From positions 1 through 64,000 of the forward strand of contig DATMAM010000023.1 of assembly GCA_035559995.1 (NCBI GenBank): a stretch of DNA of 64,000 bases. Direction: 5' to 3'. Within the stretch, counting starts at the first letter, position 1; every line of letters starts with the position of its first letter. Made by a program: the position numbers and the translations under genes. The notes below the pieces were generated by a model. It saw only the letters and a program-made list of their open reading frames with translations. It was not told where the DNA came from and made no database searches. Below are positions 9,059-16,953 of the stretch, piece after piece. Source of the DNA: DATMAM01 sp035559995 (GTDB lineage Bacteria > Desulfobacterota > Binatia > UBA9968).

Positions 9059-10114
9059 TTAGCGCGGCGGCAGCGGCTTGTTGCCGTTAATGAGTTTGAA
9101 CAACTCAATGGTCTCGGCGTCGCGCGGCACGCCTCTCACGATCTCTTGCTGCACCTCGGGCATCATCGGGCTCGGATCGTCTCCGGTCAGCTTCTTGAAT
9201 TCCTTGTGGAACTCGGGATCTTGAAAAGTTTTTTTCATCGCGTCGCGGAGAATTTGCACGAGCTCTTTAGGCGTGCCCGGGGGCAGAAGATAGGGCGTCC
9301 CCACGCTTCTCGTGGCGCGTACGAGCGCGAGGAAGCGCCGCTCCCTCTCCGACTTCACAAAGTTGTCGAGCTCGGGCAAGTGATCGAAATTCGGCTCCTT
9401 GTCTTCCCTTGGGATCTTAAGGATCGCGATGAAATCGACCGGGGCGTCTTTTTTGAGCACCGCGGGATTGCGCCGAACCACCTCAGCGCTGTTGTTACTG
9501 CGCGCGTCCAATTCGCCCCGCGCGATGGCCGCATCGACTTCGAGAGACGAGTAGCCCAGGACAAATTTGGGATCTTTGAGCCCTAATAGCCAGGCAAAGG
9601 TGCGTCCGAACGTGTAGGTGGTATGCCCAATGGAGGTGGCACCAATTCGAAGTCCGGGGTAGCTCTGAAGCTTTTCTATCGTTGCGAGGCCGAGCTCCTT
9701 GCGCGTTAAGAAAACGTAATGGAACGCGCTGTCGGTGGCCCCCAACCAATGAAATTTGTCGACGTCGTACTGAACTCCGGTCTCGCCCAGGACGGCGGTC
9801 GTGAAAATACCGCTGCTAACATGGCCGATGGTGAGCCCGTCTGGGCGCGCCGTGTTAAAGAGATAATTGGCGGCTTTGCGCCCGCCGCCGCCCGGCATGA
9901 ATTCGTTCACGATGTTCGGATTGCCGGGAATGTATTTCTGCAGAAAGGGTATGACAGCCCGGGATCGTATGTCTCCCGAACCTCCCGGCTCGCGCCCCTG
10001 AACCAATTTAATCGTCTTGCCTTGGTAGTACGGCTGCGCCCCGACCTGCGCGCCGGGCGTCAGGAAAGAAACAGCCGCGAAAAGCCCGATACCGGCAAGT
10101 GCTTTGCTATGCAT
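9059..10114 (-). CDS. Bug/TctC-type tripartite tricarboxylate transporter receptor
   Basis: Predicted periplasmic solute-binding protein of about 351 aa. It has a Sec signal peptide (hydrophobic run ALAGIGLFAAVSFL, cleavage near VGAQ). The mature start YYQGKTIKLVQG and the glycine-rich GGSGDIRSR and NEFMPGGGGRKAANYLFN segments are typical of the Bug family that binds small carboxylates. Of two ATGs, 10114 is preferred because AGGAGG lies 7 nt upstream of it but only 1 nt before 10120. No TctA/TctB membrane subunits are nearby, so the receptor is an orphan, as is common for this family. Confidence 0.82.
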   Translation of the reverse strand: MHSKALAGIGLFAAVSFLTPGAQVGAQPYYQGKTIKLVQGREPGGSGDIRSRAVIPFLQKYIPGNPNIVNEFMPGGGGRKAANYLFNTARPDGLTIGHVSSGIFTTAVLGETGVQYDVDKFHWLGATDSAFHYVFLTRKELGLATIEKLQSYPGLRIGATSIGHTTYTFGRTFAWLLGLKDPKFVLGYSSLEVDAAIARGELDARSNNSAEVVRRNPAVLKKDAPVDFIAILKIPREDKEPNFDHLPELDNFVKSERERRFLALVRATRSVGTPYLLPPGTPKELVQILRDAMKKTFQDPEFHKEFKKLTGDDPSPMMPEVQQEIVRGVPRDAETIELFKLINGNKPLPPR

Positions 10115-10202
10115 ACCCATCCCTCCTGGTCTGGCTTGCCCTCCTCATAGGACTTTTCCCTGCGATTATCAAGGAGGCATCTGCGGGAGCCACCCGGATA
10201 CT

Positions 10203-10230
10203 TTACGAAACGGTAATTTTCGCATCATCT
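10203..10230 (+). promoter_or_regulatory. Putative response-regulator box, copy 1
   Basis: TTACGAAACGGTAA (a TTAC/GTAA inverted repeat) followed by TTTTCGCATCATCT. It agrees at 25 of 28 positions with the element at 12598-12625. It lies 142 bp before the response-regulator start and is the obvious candidate for autoregulation. The pairing of two near-identical copies upstream of linked genes is seen directly; binding by this regulator is inference. Confidence 0.55.
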
Positions 10231-10371
10231 CGCCGTTAACGTCGCTCCCGTAGAGTCGCATCCGCAGGCGCGCGGCGAAGTTCGTTCAACGTGTCGTGAC
10301 CTGGCAACCGGTTTGATCGATCCGGGCAATTTGGCTACGATCAAGCCGCCGTTGGCATGGGCTTCTCAAGT

Positions 10372-11052
10372 ATGCGTTTGCTTTTGGTCGAGGACGACGA
10401 GCGGACCGCTTCCTTTATTTTAAAGGGCCTCAAGCAGAGCGGCTACGCGGTCGACCATGTCGCGGATGGCGAGCAGGGCCTGTGGATGGCTCTGAACGAG
10501 CCGTACGACGCCGCCATCGTCGACATCATGCTTCCGAAGCTCGATGGGCTGGCGCTTATTCGCGGGCTGCGCCGCAAGAACAGCCAGCTCCCGGTGATCG
10601 TGCTGAGCGCGCGCGGATCGACCGACGATCGCGTCAAGGGGCTGCAGACCGGAAGCGATGACTATCTGACCAAGCCGTTTGCTTTCTCGGAGCTCCTGGC
10701 GCGCATTCAGGCGCTGCTGCGCAGGGCGAGCGGCGTTTCCGAGCCGACCAGCCTGACCGTCGGAGACCTGTCGCTGAACCTGCTGACGCGCGAGGTCACG
10801 CGCGGCGGCGTGAAGCTGGATCTGCAACCGCGGGAGTTTGCGCTCCTCGAATATCTCATGCGCAATGCGGGAAGAGTCGTTTCCAAAACGATGATCATGG
10901 AACATGTCTGGGACTACAACTTCGATCCCCACACCAACGTCGTCGAAGCATGCGTGTGCAGGCTGCGGGATCGGATCGAGAAGGGCTCGGGCGGCGCAAA
11001 GCTCATCCATACCATTCGTGGCGTCGGATATGTTCTTAAGGAACGTCCTTAG
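10372..11052 (+). CDS. OmpR/CusR-family response regulator
   Basis: Two-component transcription factor of 226 aa. The receiver domain (1-120) has the acidic pocket VEDDE, phosphoacceptor D51 in AAIVDIMLPKLDG, the Ser/Thr switch in IVLSARG and Lys in YLTKPF. The winged-helix DNA-binding domain (about 130-226) has LTREVTRGGVKLDLQPREFA and ends HTIRGVGYVLKERP. ATG at 10372 is preferred over 10357 because the receiver alignment starts there. The kinase gene overlaps its last 23 bp. Relatives closest by motif regulate metal or envelope-stress genes, but the signal is unknown. Confidence 0.9.
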   Translation: MRLLLVEDDERTASFILKGLKQSGYAVDHVADGEQGLWMALNEPYDAAIVDIMLPKLDGLALIRGLRRKNSQLPVIVLSARGSTDDRVKGLQTGSDDYLTKPFAFSELLARIQALLRRASGVSEPTSLTVGDLSLNLLTREVTRGGVKLDLQPREFALLEYLMRNAGRVVSKTMIMEHVWDYNFDPHTNVVEACVCRLRDRIEKGSGGAKLIHTIRGVGYVLKERP

Positions 11053-12445
11053 CCTGCGCCACACGCTGGTCTTCCGCCTCACGCTCTGGTACGCGGGCGT
11101 TTTTACGGCGTCTTCTCTTCTGGCGTTTTTCTTTTTTTATGTCGGGATCACGTCCATTGTGCGCGCGCGCACGGACGCCGAGCTGCGGGAGAGCGTCGGC
11201 GAATTCGCCGCGCTTTTGGCGCAGCGGGGACTCGACGCGGTCAAACGGGCCATGGTCTTGGAGGCTAAGGATGACGGCGAGAGCAAGGTTTTCTACCGGC
11301 TGTTGACGAGGGATGGGTATGCTCTGGCGTCGTCCAGTCTCGCTCCCTGGGGACAGGTGAGCGTAAGCGGCGACGCTTTGAAGCGCCTAGCCGGGGGCGA
11401 GCCCCACGTGTTCGAGACGCTGGCGTTTGGCGGCCGGGAGCACAAAGCTCGCATCATGTACGGTCCGTTAAACGCCGACACGGTGCTGCAGGTCGGCTGG
11501 TCCCTGGAGGACGACGACGAATTTCTCGCCCGGTTCCAAGGGATCTTCGGCACGACCGTGGCGGCGGTGATGCTTTTCGCCGCGCTGATCGGATGGTTCA
11601 TGGCAAAGCGCGCGCTGGCGAGCGTCGAAGAGGTTACCCGCACGGCTCGGATCATAGCGGGAGGCGACTTGAGCCAGCGCGTTCCCGTGAAAGGGCGCGG
11701 CAGCGAGATCGACAAGCTGGCGGCGACCTTCAACAGCATGCTTGACCGCATTCAGGCTCTCGTCACCGAGATGAAGGAAATGACAGAAAACATCGCCCAC
11801 GATCTCAGGAGTCCCATCACGCGCATCCGCGGCATGGCCGAGATGACGTTAACGATCGGAAAAACGATCGACGAGTACGAAGCCGCCGCCGCCAGTACGG
11901 TCGAGGACTGCGACCGGCTGCTCGAGATGATCAACACCATGCTGTACATCGCCGAAGCCGAAGCGCTGGCCGGAAGGCCGATGGCCGGCGAGGTTGATCT
12001 GGCCAAGGTGGCGCGCGACGCCTGCGACTTGTTTCAACCGGTGGCCGAAGATCAAGGGATCGCCCTGGTCGCCCAGATACAGGACGGCGGCAGGGTTCGC
12101 GGCGAGCTCCAAGCGCTACAGCGCATGGTGGCCAATCTGATCGACAACGCCTTGAACTATACCGAGCCGGGCGGGACCGTCACGGTTTCTGTCAACCGCG
12201 ACGACAACCGGGCGGCCCTCTCGGTTAAGGACACGGGCATCGGAATCCCTCAGGAAGAGATCCCGCGAATCTTCAGGCGCTTTTATCGCTGTGATCGGAG
12301 CCGCTCTCGTCCCGGAGTTGGTCTGGGGTTAAGTCTGGTGAAAGCGATCGTGCAGTCCCATCGCGGGGACATCGCCGTCACGAGCACGCCCAATCTCGGC
12401 ACTACCTTTACCGTCACCTTCCCGCGCGCGAGCGCTGATTCTTAG
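11030..12445 (+). CDS. Membrane sensor histidine kinase
   Basis: Orthodox kinase of 471 aa, partner of the preceding regulator. A transmembrane helix lies near residues 14-40, a roughly 130-residue periplasmic sensor follows, and a second helix lies near 171-192. Next come a HAMP linker (ASVEEVTRTARIIAGGDLSQ) and the HisKA box with His257 in ENIAHDLRSPITRIRG. The ATPase core has N-box ANLIDNALNYT, G1 DTGIGIP and G2 GVGLGLSL. ATG at 11030 lies inside the end of the regulator gene, giving translational coupling. The sensor domain shows no recognisable ligand motif. Confidence 0.9.
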   Translation: MFLRNVLSLRHTLVFRLTLWYAGVFTASSLLAFFFFYVGITSIVRARTDAELRESVGEFAALLAQRGLDAVKRAMVLEAKDDGESKVFYRLLTRDGYALASSSLAPWGQVSVSGDALKRLAGGEPHVFETLAFGGREHKARIMYGPLNADTVLQVGWSLEDDDEFLARFQGIFGTTVAAVMLFAALIGWFMAKRALASVEEVTRTARIIAGGDLSQRVPVKGRGSEIDKLAATFNSMLDRIQALVTEMKEMTENIAHDLRSPITRIRGMAEMTLTIGKTIDEYEAAAASTVEDCDRLLEMINTMLYIAEAEALAGRPMAGEVDLAKVARDACDLFQPVAEDQGIALVAQIQDGGRVRGELQALQRMVANLIDNALNYTEPGGTVTVSVNRDDNRAALSVKDTGIGIPQEEIPRIFRRFYRCDRSRSRPGVGLGLSLVKAIVQSHRGDIAVTSTPNLGTTFTVTFPRASADS

Positions 12446-12528
12446 TTCCTCTCTCTGGAAAGCCGCTCATGGCGCGCGCCACGCTCATCACAAGCGGACA
12501 GCATTTCACCAAGTCGAACCTTTGGCCG

Positions 12529-12574
12529 CCTGTCCTGAGCTTGTCGAAGGGCCTGTCCTGAGCTTGTCGAAGGG
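12529..12574. repeat. Perfect tandem duplication of a 23-bp unit
   Basis: Two directly adjacent identical 23-bp copies (12529-12551 and 12552-12574) of CCTGTCCTGAGCTTGTCGA followed by AGGG. The unit belongs to a dispersed palindromic repeat type; a related full element is at 33574-33604. It lies just upstream of the second regulator box. Confidence 0.8.
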
Positions 12575-12597
12575 TTCACACACTCCCTCACTCAACA

Positions 12598-12625
12598 TTA
12601 CCAAACGGTAACTTTCGGATCATCT
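12598..12625 (+). promoter_or_regulatory. Putative response-regulator box, copy 2
   Basis: TTACCAAACGGTAA (TTACC and GGTAA form a perfect inverted repeat around AAAC) followed by CTTTCGGATCATCT. Three mismatches in 28 to the copy at 10203. It lies 57 bp before the ATG of the secreted-protein gene, a usual distance for an activator site. Confidence 0.6.
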
Positions 12626-12681
12626 TCGGGTGATTCTAGGTTGCTAGCGTGTGGTTCAAATAGTTTTTTTAGGAGGTCTAT

Positions 12682-13482
12682 ATGCTGAAGTGCACGCGCG
12701 ATGTCTTTGGTTTGACGAAATGCTTCGTCATCTTATTGTTCCCGGCGCTCGGGCTCGTATTGTCTGTTGGCGCGGCAGCCGCTCAAGCCGCGGATTCCGA
12801 GTTCACCACCAACTTTCGCTTCGGGGACTGCAAATTCAAAAACAAGGGGGCAAATGCTTACTTCATTCTCCAACCCGGCTATCAGCTGGTATTGGAAGGC
12901 CAGGAGGACGGAGAACAAGTCCGGCTCGTGGTCACGGTACTGAAAGACACCGAAACCGTGGATGTTCCCGGGCTGGGTCGGGTGAAAACGAGAGTCGTGG
13001 AAGAACGGGAATCCGTGAACGGCGATTTGGTCGAGGTTTCGAGAAACTTTTTCGCGATCTGCGACAAGACCAACGACGTCGTGTATTTCGGCGAGGAGGT
13101 CGATATCTGCGAGGATGGTCTTGAGCCCAACGGGAATGGCTTTACCTGTAACGGGGGCGAGCCGGACCATTCCGGCGCTTGGCGTGCGGGGGTCGATGGC
13201 GCGCTGCCGGGAATTATTATGCCCGGAACTTTTTTGTTGGGTTCGAGATATTTTCAAGAACTAGCGCCCAACGCGATGGATCAAGCGGAGCATGTCGAGA
13301 TGGGGCTTGCGGTGGACACAGCGGCGGGCACTTTCGACAACTGCGTGAAAGTAGTCGAGACGACTCCTCTGGAGCCGGGCGCGGAGAGCGAAAAGATCTA
13401 CTGTCCGGGGGTGGGGCTGACGGTGGACGATGTGCTCGTCCTTGTTCAGTTTGGCCGGAACATCGTCGACGACGACGATTGA
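12682..13482 (+). CDS. Secreted protein of unknown function under the two-component box
   Basis: Exported protein of 266 aa with a signal peptide (ILLFPALGLVLSVGAAAAQA, cleavage before ADSEF). The mature part has six Cys and an acidic DDDD tail. It carries the pattern of a widespread uncharacterised secreted family: QPGYQLVLEG near the start, RESVNGDLVEVSRNFFA, VYFGEEVD, SGAWRAGVDGALPGIIMPG, and TTPLEPGAESEKIYCPGVGL near the end. ATG at 12682 follows a very good AGGAGG. With the regulator box 57 bp upstream it is probably a direct target of the preceding system. The role is unknown; its secretion and even Cys count suggest a disulfide-stabilised periplasmic protein. Confidence 0.75.
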   Translation: MLKCTRDVFGLTKCFVILLFPALGLVLSVGAAAAQAADSEFTTNFRFGDCKFKNKGANAYFILQPGYQLVLEGQEDGEQVRLVVTVLKDTETVDVPGLGRVKTRVVEERESVNGDLVEVSRNFFAICDKTNDVVYFGEEVDICEDGLEPNGNGFTCNGGEPDHSGAWRAGVDGALPGIIMPGTFLLGSRYFQELAPNAMDQAEHVEMGLAVDTAAGTFDNCVKVVETTPLEPGAESEKIYCPGVGLTVDDVLVLVQFGRNIVDDDD

Positions 13483-13677
13483 GACGCCCTGTCATCGGCC
13501 CAGCGCGCAAAAGCGGTTGCGCCTTGAAGATCCAAGGAAGGCGAACGGGAGCGAAGCGTTCGCCGAAGGCTGAGCTCTCGTAGCTTTACCCCGGTTGCGC
13601 CGGCGATGAAATGCGGGCAGTCTTTAGGCGCTCGGAGGAATGGAGCCAGCGGCGGTTTCACGCCCGGTCTTGCGGCA

Positions 13678-15498
13678 ATGCGTCTGTCTTGGGCCACCGG
13701 CCTATTGTTGCTCGCCGGCTTTGCGGGCGACATAAGAGCGCAACTCGTCGAGAACGCGCAGTACGATATCACCGGCGTCTGGTCGGGCGGGATTTTGCGC
13801 GGCGCGACGATCGATCCGGCTGAAGCCGACGTGCAGCCAGGAGAGATCGAAATCGAGGGTCGGATCAGCGCGCTCGATCCGCGGCAGAAAATTCTGCAGA
13901 TCGGCCCGGTCACGGTGGAGTGGTCGGAGTCCACCAAGTTCGTACGCCTAAAGCGGGAAGCTTTAAAGGTCGGCGCTTCCGTCGAGATCGAATGTCAACT
14001 GCTCGGCCCGCGCAGGGTGCGCGCGACGGTGATCGAGCGCGCCGACGCGGCCGCAGAGCCGAACTATCTCAGGATCATGGCGGCGGTTAACAACGTGAAG
14101 GAGAACCCCGACGGCTCGGCTCGATTGGATGTGATTGGCGTGCCGGTGATCTTGCCGGCCGAGGTCTATCGCGCGCTCCGCGGTTCGCGCGCTGAACCTG
14201 ACGAAGAGGAGGACGAAGAGACTAGAGGAACGGCGCTCAAGATTTTCGGCGAATACGAAGTCAAGTTCGACTATCAAAACAATTTTGCGCTCGACCGGCG
14301 GCAGCGGAGCGACGTCTTGCACTTGGACCAGGAGTTCCAGCTCCGGTTGTTCTACCCGTACAACGATTGGGTGTCTCTGCTCGTCGAGGGCAAACTCTTC
14401 GCCGAGCACGAAATTTACCGCCAGCGCGGCGGTCGGAAGTCCGAGTTTGCGCTCGAGCGCGGCGAAACGTGGGTTCGGTTTGACCGGCTGTTTGGCCATA
14501 ACCTGACGCTTAAAATCGGCCGGCAAAGCTTTGAGGAGCCGCGGCGCTGGTGGTGGGACGACGAGCTGGACGCTATCGGCATCCGTTTTCGCGCCCATCC
14601 GTGGTTTGTGCAATTGGGCGTGGCGCGGGAGCTATTGCCCGAATCGACGTCGGAGAATTTCGTCGACCCGGAAAACGAAGGCGTTTTGCGCGTGCTCGCG
14701 CGGGCCGATTGGCGCTATGCCGACGGTCATCGCTTGAGCCTATTTTTTCTGCATCAGCACGATAGCTCGCGGACTCCGGCCACCGGGGCGTTCGTGCGAA
14801 AAGCGCGGGAAGACGAGAGCGATGCGCGGCTTTGGTGGGGAGGGCTCCGCGCGATGGGCCTGGCGATTGTCGCCGGCTACGGCGAGTTTTCTTATTGGGC
14901 GGACGCGGCGGTCGTCGGGGGCGAAGAGAAGCTGCTGGACCTCGAAGGAGCGGGGCACCGCAAGCTTGTTGTCTCGCGCCGGCGGCAACGCGTGCTGGGT
15001 TGGGCCGTCGATTTCGGAGGACGCTGGGCGACGCCGCTGCCCGCCCGGCCGGCCTTTATTTTGGGCTACGCTCTCGGGTCGGGCGATAAGAGCCCGGAAA
15101 AGGGCTCGGATCGCGCTTTTCGCCAGACCGGTTTACAGGCCAACGACGAAGAGTTTCGGACCTACGGCGAGCTGTTGCGGCCCGAGCTTTCCAATCTGGG
15201 CGTTGCCGTCTGGGCTGTGCAACTCCCGCTCTTGTCGGAAAGCCACGTTGAGTTTGCCTACCGGCATTTTCGGCAACACCATGCGGCGCCTTTCCTGCGA
15301 GACGGCCGCATCGAAGCGGAACCGAATGGCAGGAACAAAACTATCGGTCAAGAGTGGATGGTCTACTTCGGATTCAAAGAATGGAAGAACGTGGAAATCG
15401 AGGTGGTCGGCGCCGCGTTCCGCGCCGGGCGCGCCTACGGAACGCTCTCGGGCAAGACGGCCTACAGTTTTTTTACACAAGTTACCTACGAGTTCTGA
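13678..15498 (+). CDS. Outer-membrane porin with DUF5666 and alginate-export-like barrel
   Basis: Predicted outer-membrane protein of about 606 aa. MRLSWATGLLLLAGFAGDIRAQ is a signal peptide. A DUF5666-like beta domain follows (EIEIEGRISALDPRQKILQ ... VEWSESTKFVRL). The rest resembles the AlgE alginate-export barrel, with alternating aromatic strands (FGEYEVKFDYQNNFALDRR, KIGRQSFEEPRRWWWDDEL) and a C-terminal aromatic residue (VTYEF) as in barrel-assembly signals. The frame is also open from ATG 13606, so the start is uncertain; 13678 puts the signal peptide at the N-terminus. It sits 195 bp after the secreted protein and may share its transcript. The transported compound is unknown. Confidence 0.75.
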   Translation: MRLSWATGLLLLAGFAGDIRAQLVENAQYDITGVWSGGILRGATIDPAEADVQPGEIEIEGRISALDPRQKILQIGPVTVEWSESTKFVRLKREALKVGASVEIECQLLGPRRVRATVIERADAAAEPNYLRIMAAVNNVKENPDGSARLDVIGVPVILPAEVYRALRGSRAEPDEEEDEETRGTALKIFGEYEVKFDYQNNFALDRRQRSDVLHLDQEFQLRLFYPYNDWVSLLVEGKLFAEHEIYRQRGGRKSEFALERGETWVRFDRLFGHNLTLKIGRQSFEEPRRWWWDDELDAIGIRFRAHPWFVQLGVARELLPESTSENFVDPENEGVLRVLARADWRYADGHRLSLFFLHQHDSSRTPATGAFVRKAREDESDARLWWGGLRAMGLAIVAGYGEFSYWADAAVVGGEEKLLDLEGAGHRKLVVSRRRQRVLGWAVDFGGRWATPLPARPAFILGYALGSGDKSPEKGSDRAFRQTGLQANDEEFRTYGELLRPELSNLGVAVWAVQLPLLSESHVEFAYRHFRQHHAAPFLRDGRIEAEPNGRNKTIGQEWMVYFGFKEWKNVEIEVVGAAFRAGRAYGTLSGKTAYSFFTQVTYEF

Positions 15499-15593
15499 AC
15501 TGGCAGACGAGGCGAAGCGGAGAGAAGGCGGAGGCGAGACGTGTCCGGCAGAGCGCCCTGCGGCCGCCGGACGATCGAAGCGCGGACGGGCGC

Positions 15594-15989
15594 TCAATAA
15601 TCCTTGGGGGCTTTGCCGCCCGCCTTGATTTCTTCGCCCTGCGGGCCGAAGCGTGAGTTCTCGTAGGTCTCGGCTCTGGTGCCGAGAAAAATGTAGCCGG
15701 TATGGGCGGGCGCTTCTTGCTGGTAGTACTGTCCCTTCGGGATCACCACGAGCACGCCCGGCGTGATCGACGTTCTCGTGCCGTCCGGAAAGTTCAAATA
15801 GCATTCGCCTTCCAAGCCGTAAAACGCCTGGTCCGCCGTGTGCCGGTGCATCGGCCCTTTGTCGCCGGGCTCGCTGTGGTGAATCCAGACGTGGTAGTGG
15901 TCCGAATTGAACAAGAGCCGCTCGTGCTTGCCGGCGCCGGCCCCTTTCATGGCGGGGTGCTCGCTAACGACGATGCGCTTGACGGGCAT
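15594..15989 (-). CDS. Small single-domain cupin protein
   Basis: Cytoplasmic cupin of 131 aa. Metal-site motif 1 is GDKGPMHRHTADQAFYGLEG (two His and a Glu-like position) and motif 2 is ITPGVLVVIPKGQYYQQEAP. ATG at 15989 has GGAGGTTCT directly upstream. It follows the FAD-subunit gene by 91 bp on the same strand and could be the last gene of that operon. Single-domain cupins include sugar isomerases, dioxygenases and small-molecule sensors; nothing here decides which. It is unrelated in size to the bicupins in this window. Confidence 0.8.
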   Translation of the reverse strand: MPVKRIVVSEHPAMKGAGAGKHERLLFNSDHYHVWIHHSEPGDKGPMHRHTADQAFYGLEGECYLNFPDGTRTSITPGVLVVIPKGQYYQQEAPAHTGYIFLGTRAETYENSRFGPQGEEIKAGGKAPKDY

Positions 15990-16080
15990 AGAACCTCCGT
16001 GTCGTTCTGGTGACTGAGCGATACTCTAAACGCGCAACCGCTGTCAAGAAGCGGGGATTAAAACTGGCCGAAACCTGAGA

Positions 16081-16941
16081 CTACAATCTTCCCAGCGCCT
16101 GCGCGGCGGCGCGGCGCACCATCACTTTCACCATCTCGCGTTTATATTCGGCGGAGCCGCGGTTGTCTTCGATCGGGTCGGACTCGGAAGCGGCAATCTC
16201 GGCCATTTCCCGGATCGACGTTGCGGTAATTTTTTCTCCGCGCAGGGTGCGCTCGGCTTTGCGCGCGCGAAAGATTTTCGGCCCGGCGGCGTTGAGCGCA
16301 ACTCTGATGTCCTTGCAGATCTCGCCTTCGTGTTGCATGGCCACGGCGACTCCAACCGTGGCGAAATCCTCGACGCTGCGCGGGGTGAATTTGATGTGCG
16401 CCCAGCTGAGTCCGGGCGCGGGCGGCGGCACGTGGACCTCGGTCAAGAGTTCCCCGCTCCGCAGCGCTGTCTCATAGTAGTCGATGAAGAAGGCTTCCAA
16501 GGCCAGGCTGCGCTTGCCGTTGGCGCTCTGAAGCGTCACGCTGGCGTCCAACGCCAGGAGGCTTGCGCCGGGGTCGGTCAGCGGATCGCCTTGGCACAGG
16601 TTTCCGCCGACGGTCGCCATGTTGCGAATGCGCGGCTGCGCGACCTTGCGAAAGGTTTCATGGAGAAGGGGGTAGTGCTGGCGGACCGAGGCATCGAGCT
16701 CGACATCGCGGTGCCGGGCGCCGGCGCCGATCAAAAGGCCGCGCTTCGGGTCGAACCGGATATTTTCGAATCCGGGTATGCGCGCGAGGCTGACCAGCAC
16801 CTTGGGATTCAGCAGCCGCTGGCGCATCCAGATGATGAGCGCCGTTCCCCCGGCGAGCGGGCGCGCGTCCTCGCCGTAGCGCTGCAAGAGGTCGCAGGCC
16901 TCTTCTATGCTCGCGGGCTCGAAGTATTCAAAGCTACGCAT
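16081..16941 (-). CDS. FAD-binding (medium) subunit of a molybdenum hydroxylase
   Basis: Subunit of 286 aa of a xanthine dehydrogenase/CO dehydrogenase-family enzyme. FAD-binding signatures are ARPLAGGTALIIWMRQ near residue 30 and MATVGGNLCQGDPLTDPGA near 110, followed by the family's C-terminal domain. It carries electrons from the iron-sulfur subunit to the acceptor. It lies 12 bp after the large subunit gene, completing a small-large-medium order. I see no extra 4Fe-4S insertion as in 4-hydroxybenzoyl-CoA reductase, so a xanthine- or nicotinate-dehydrogenase-like enzyme is more likely. Confidence 0.87.
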   Translation of the reverse strand: MRSFEYFEPASIEEACDLLQRYGEDARPLAGGTALIIWMRQRLLNPKVLVSLARIPGFENIRFDPKRGLLIGAGARHRDVELDASVRQHYPLLHETFRKVAQPRIRNMATVGGNLCQGDPLTDPGASLLALDASVTLQSANGKRSLALEAFFIDYYETALRSGELLTEVHVPPPAPGLSWAHIKFTPRSVEDFATVGVAVAMQHEGEICKDIRVALNAAGPKIFRARKAERTLRGEKITATSIREMAEIAASESDPIEDNRGSAEYKREMVKVMVRRAAAQALGRL

Positions 16942-16953
16942 GCGTCTCGGCCG

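Noticed and set aside
13505..13522. Rho-independent terminator after the secreted-protein gene
   Set aside because: A 6-bp GCGCAA/TTGCGC stem exists but no T-run follows.
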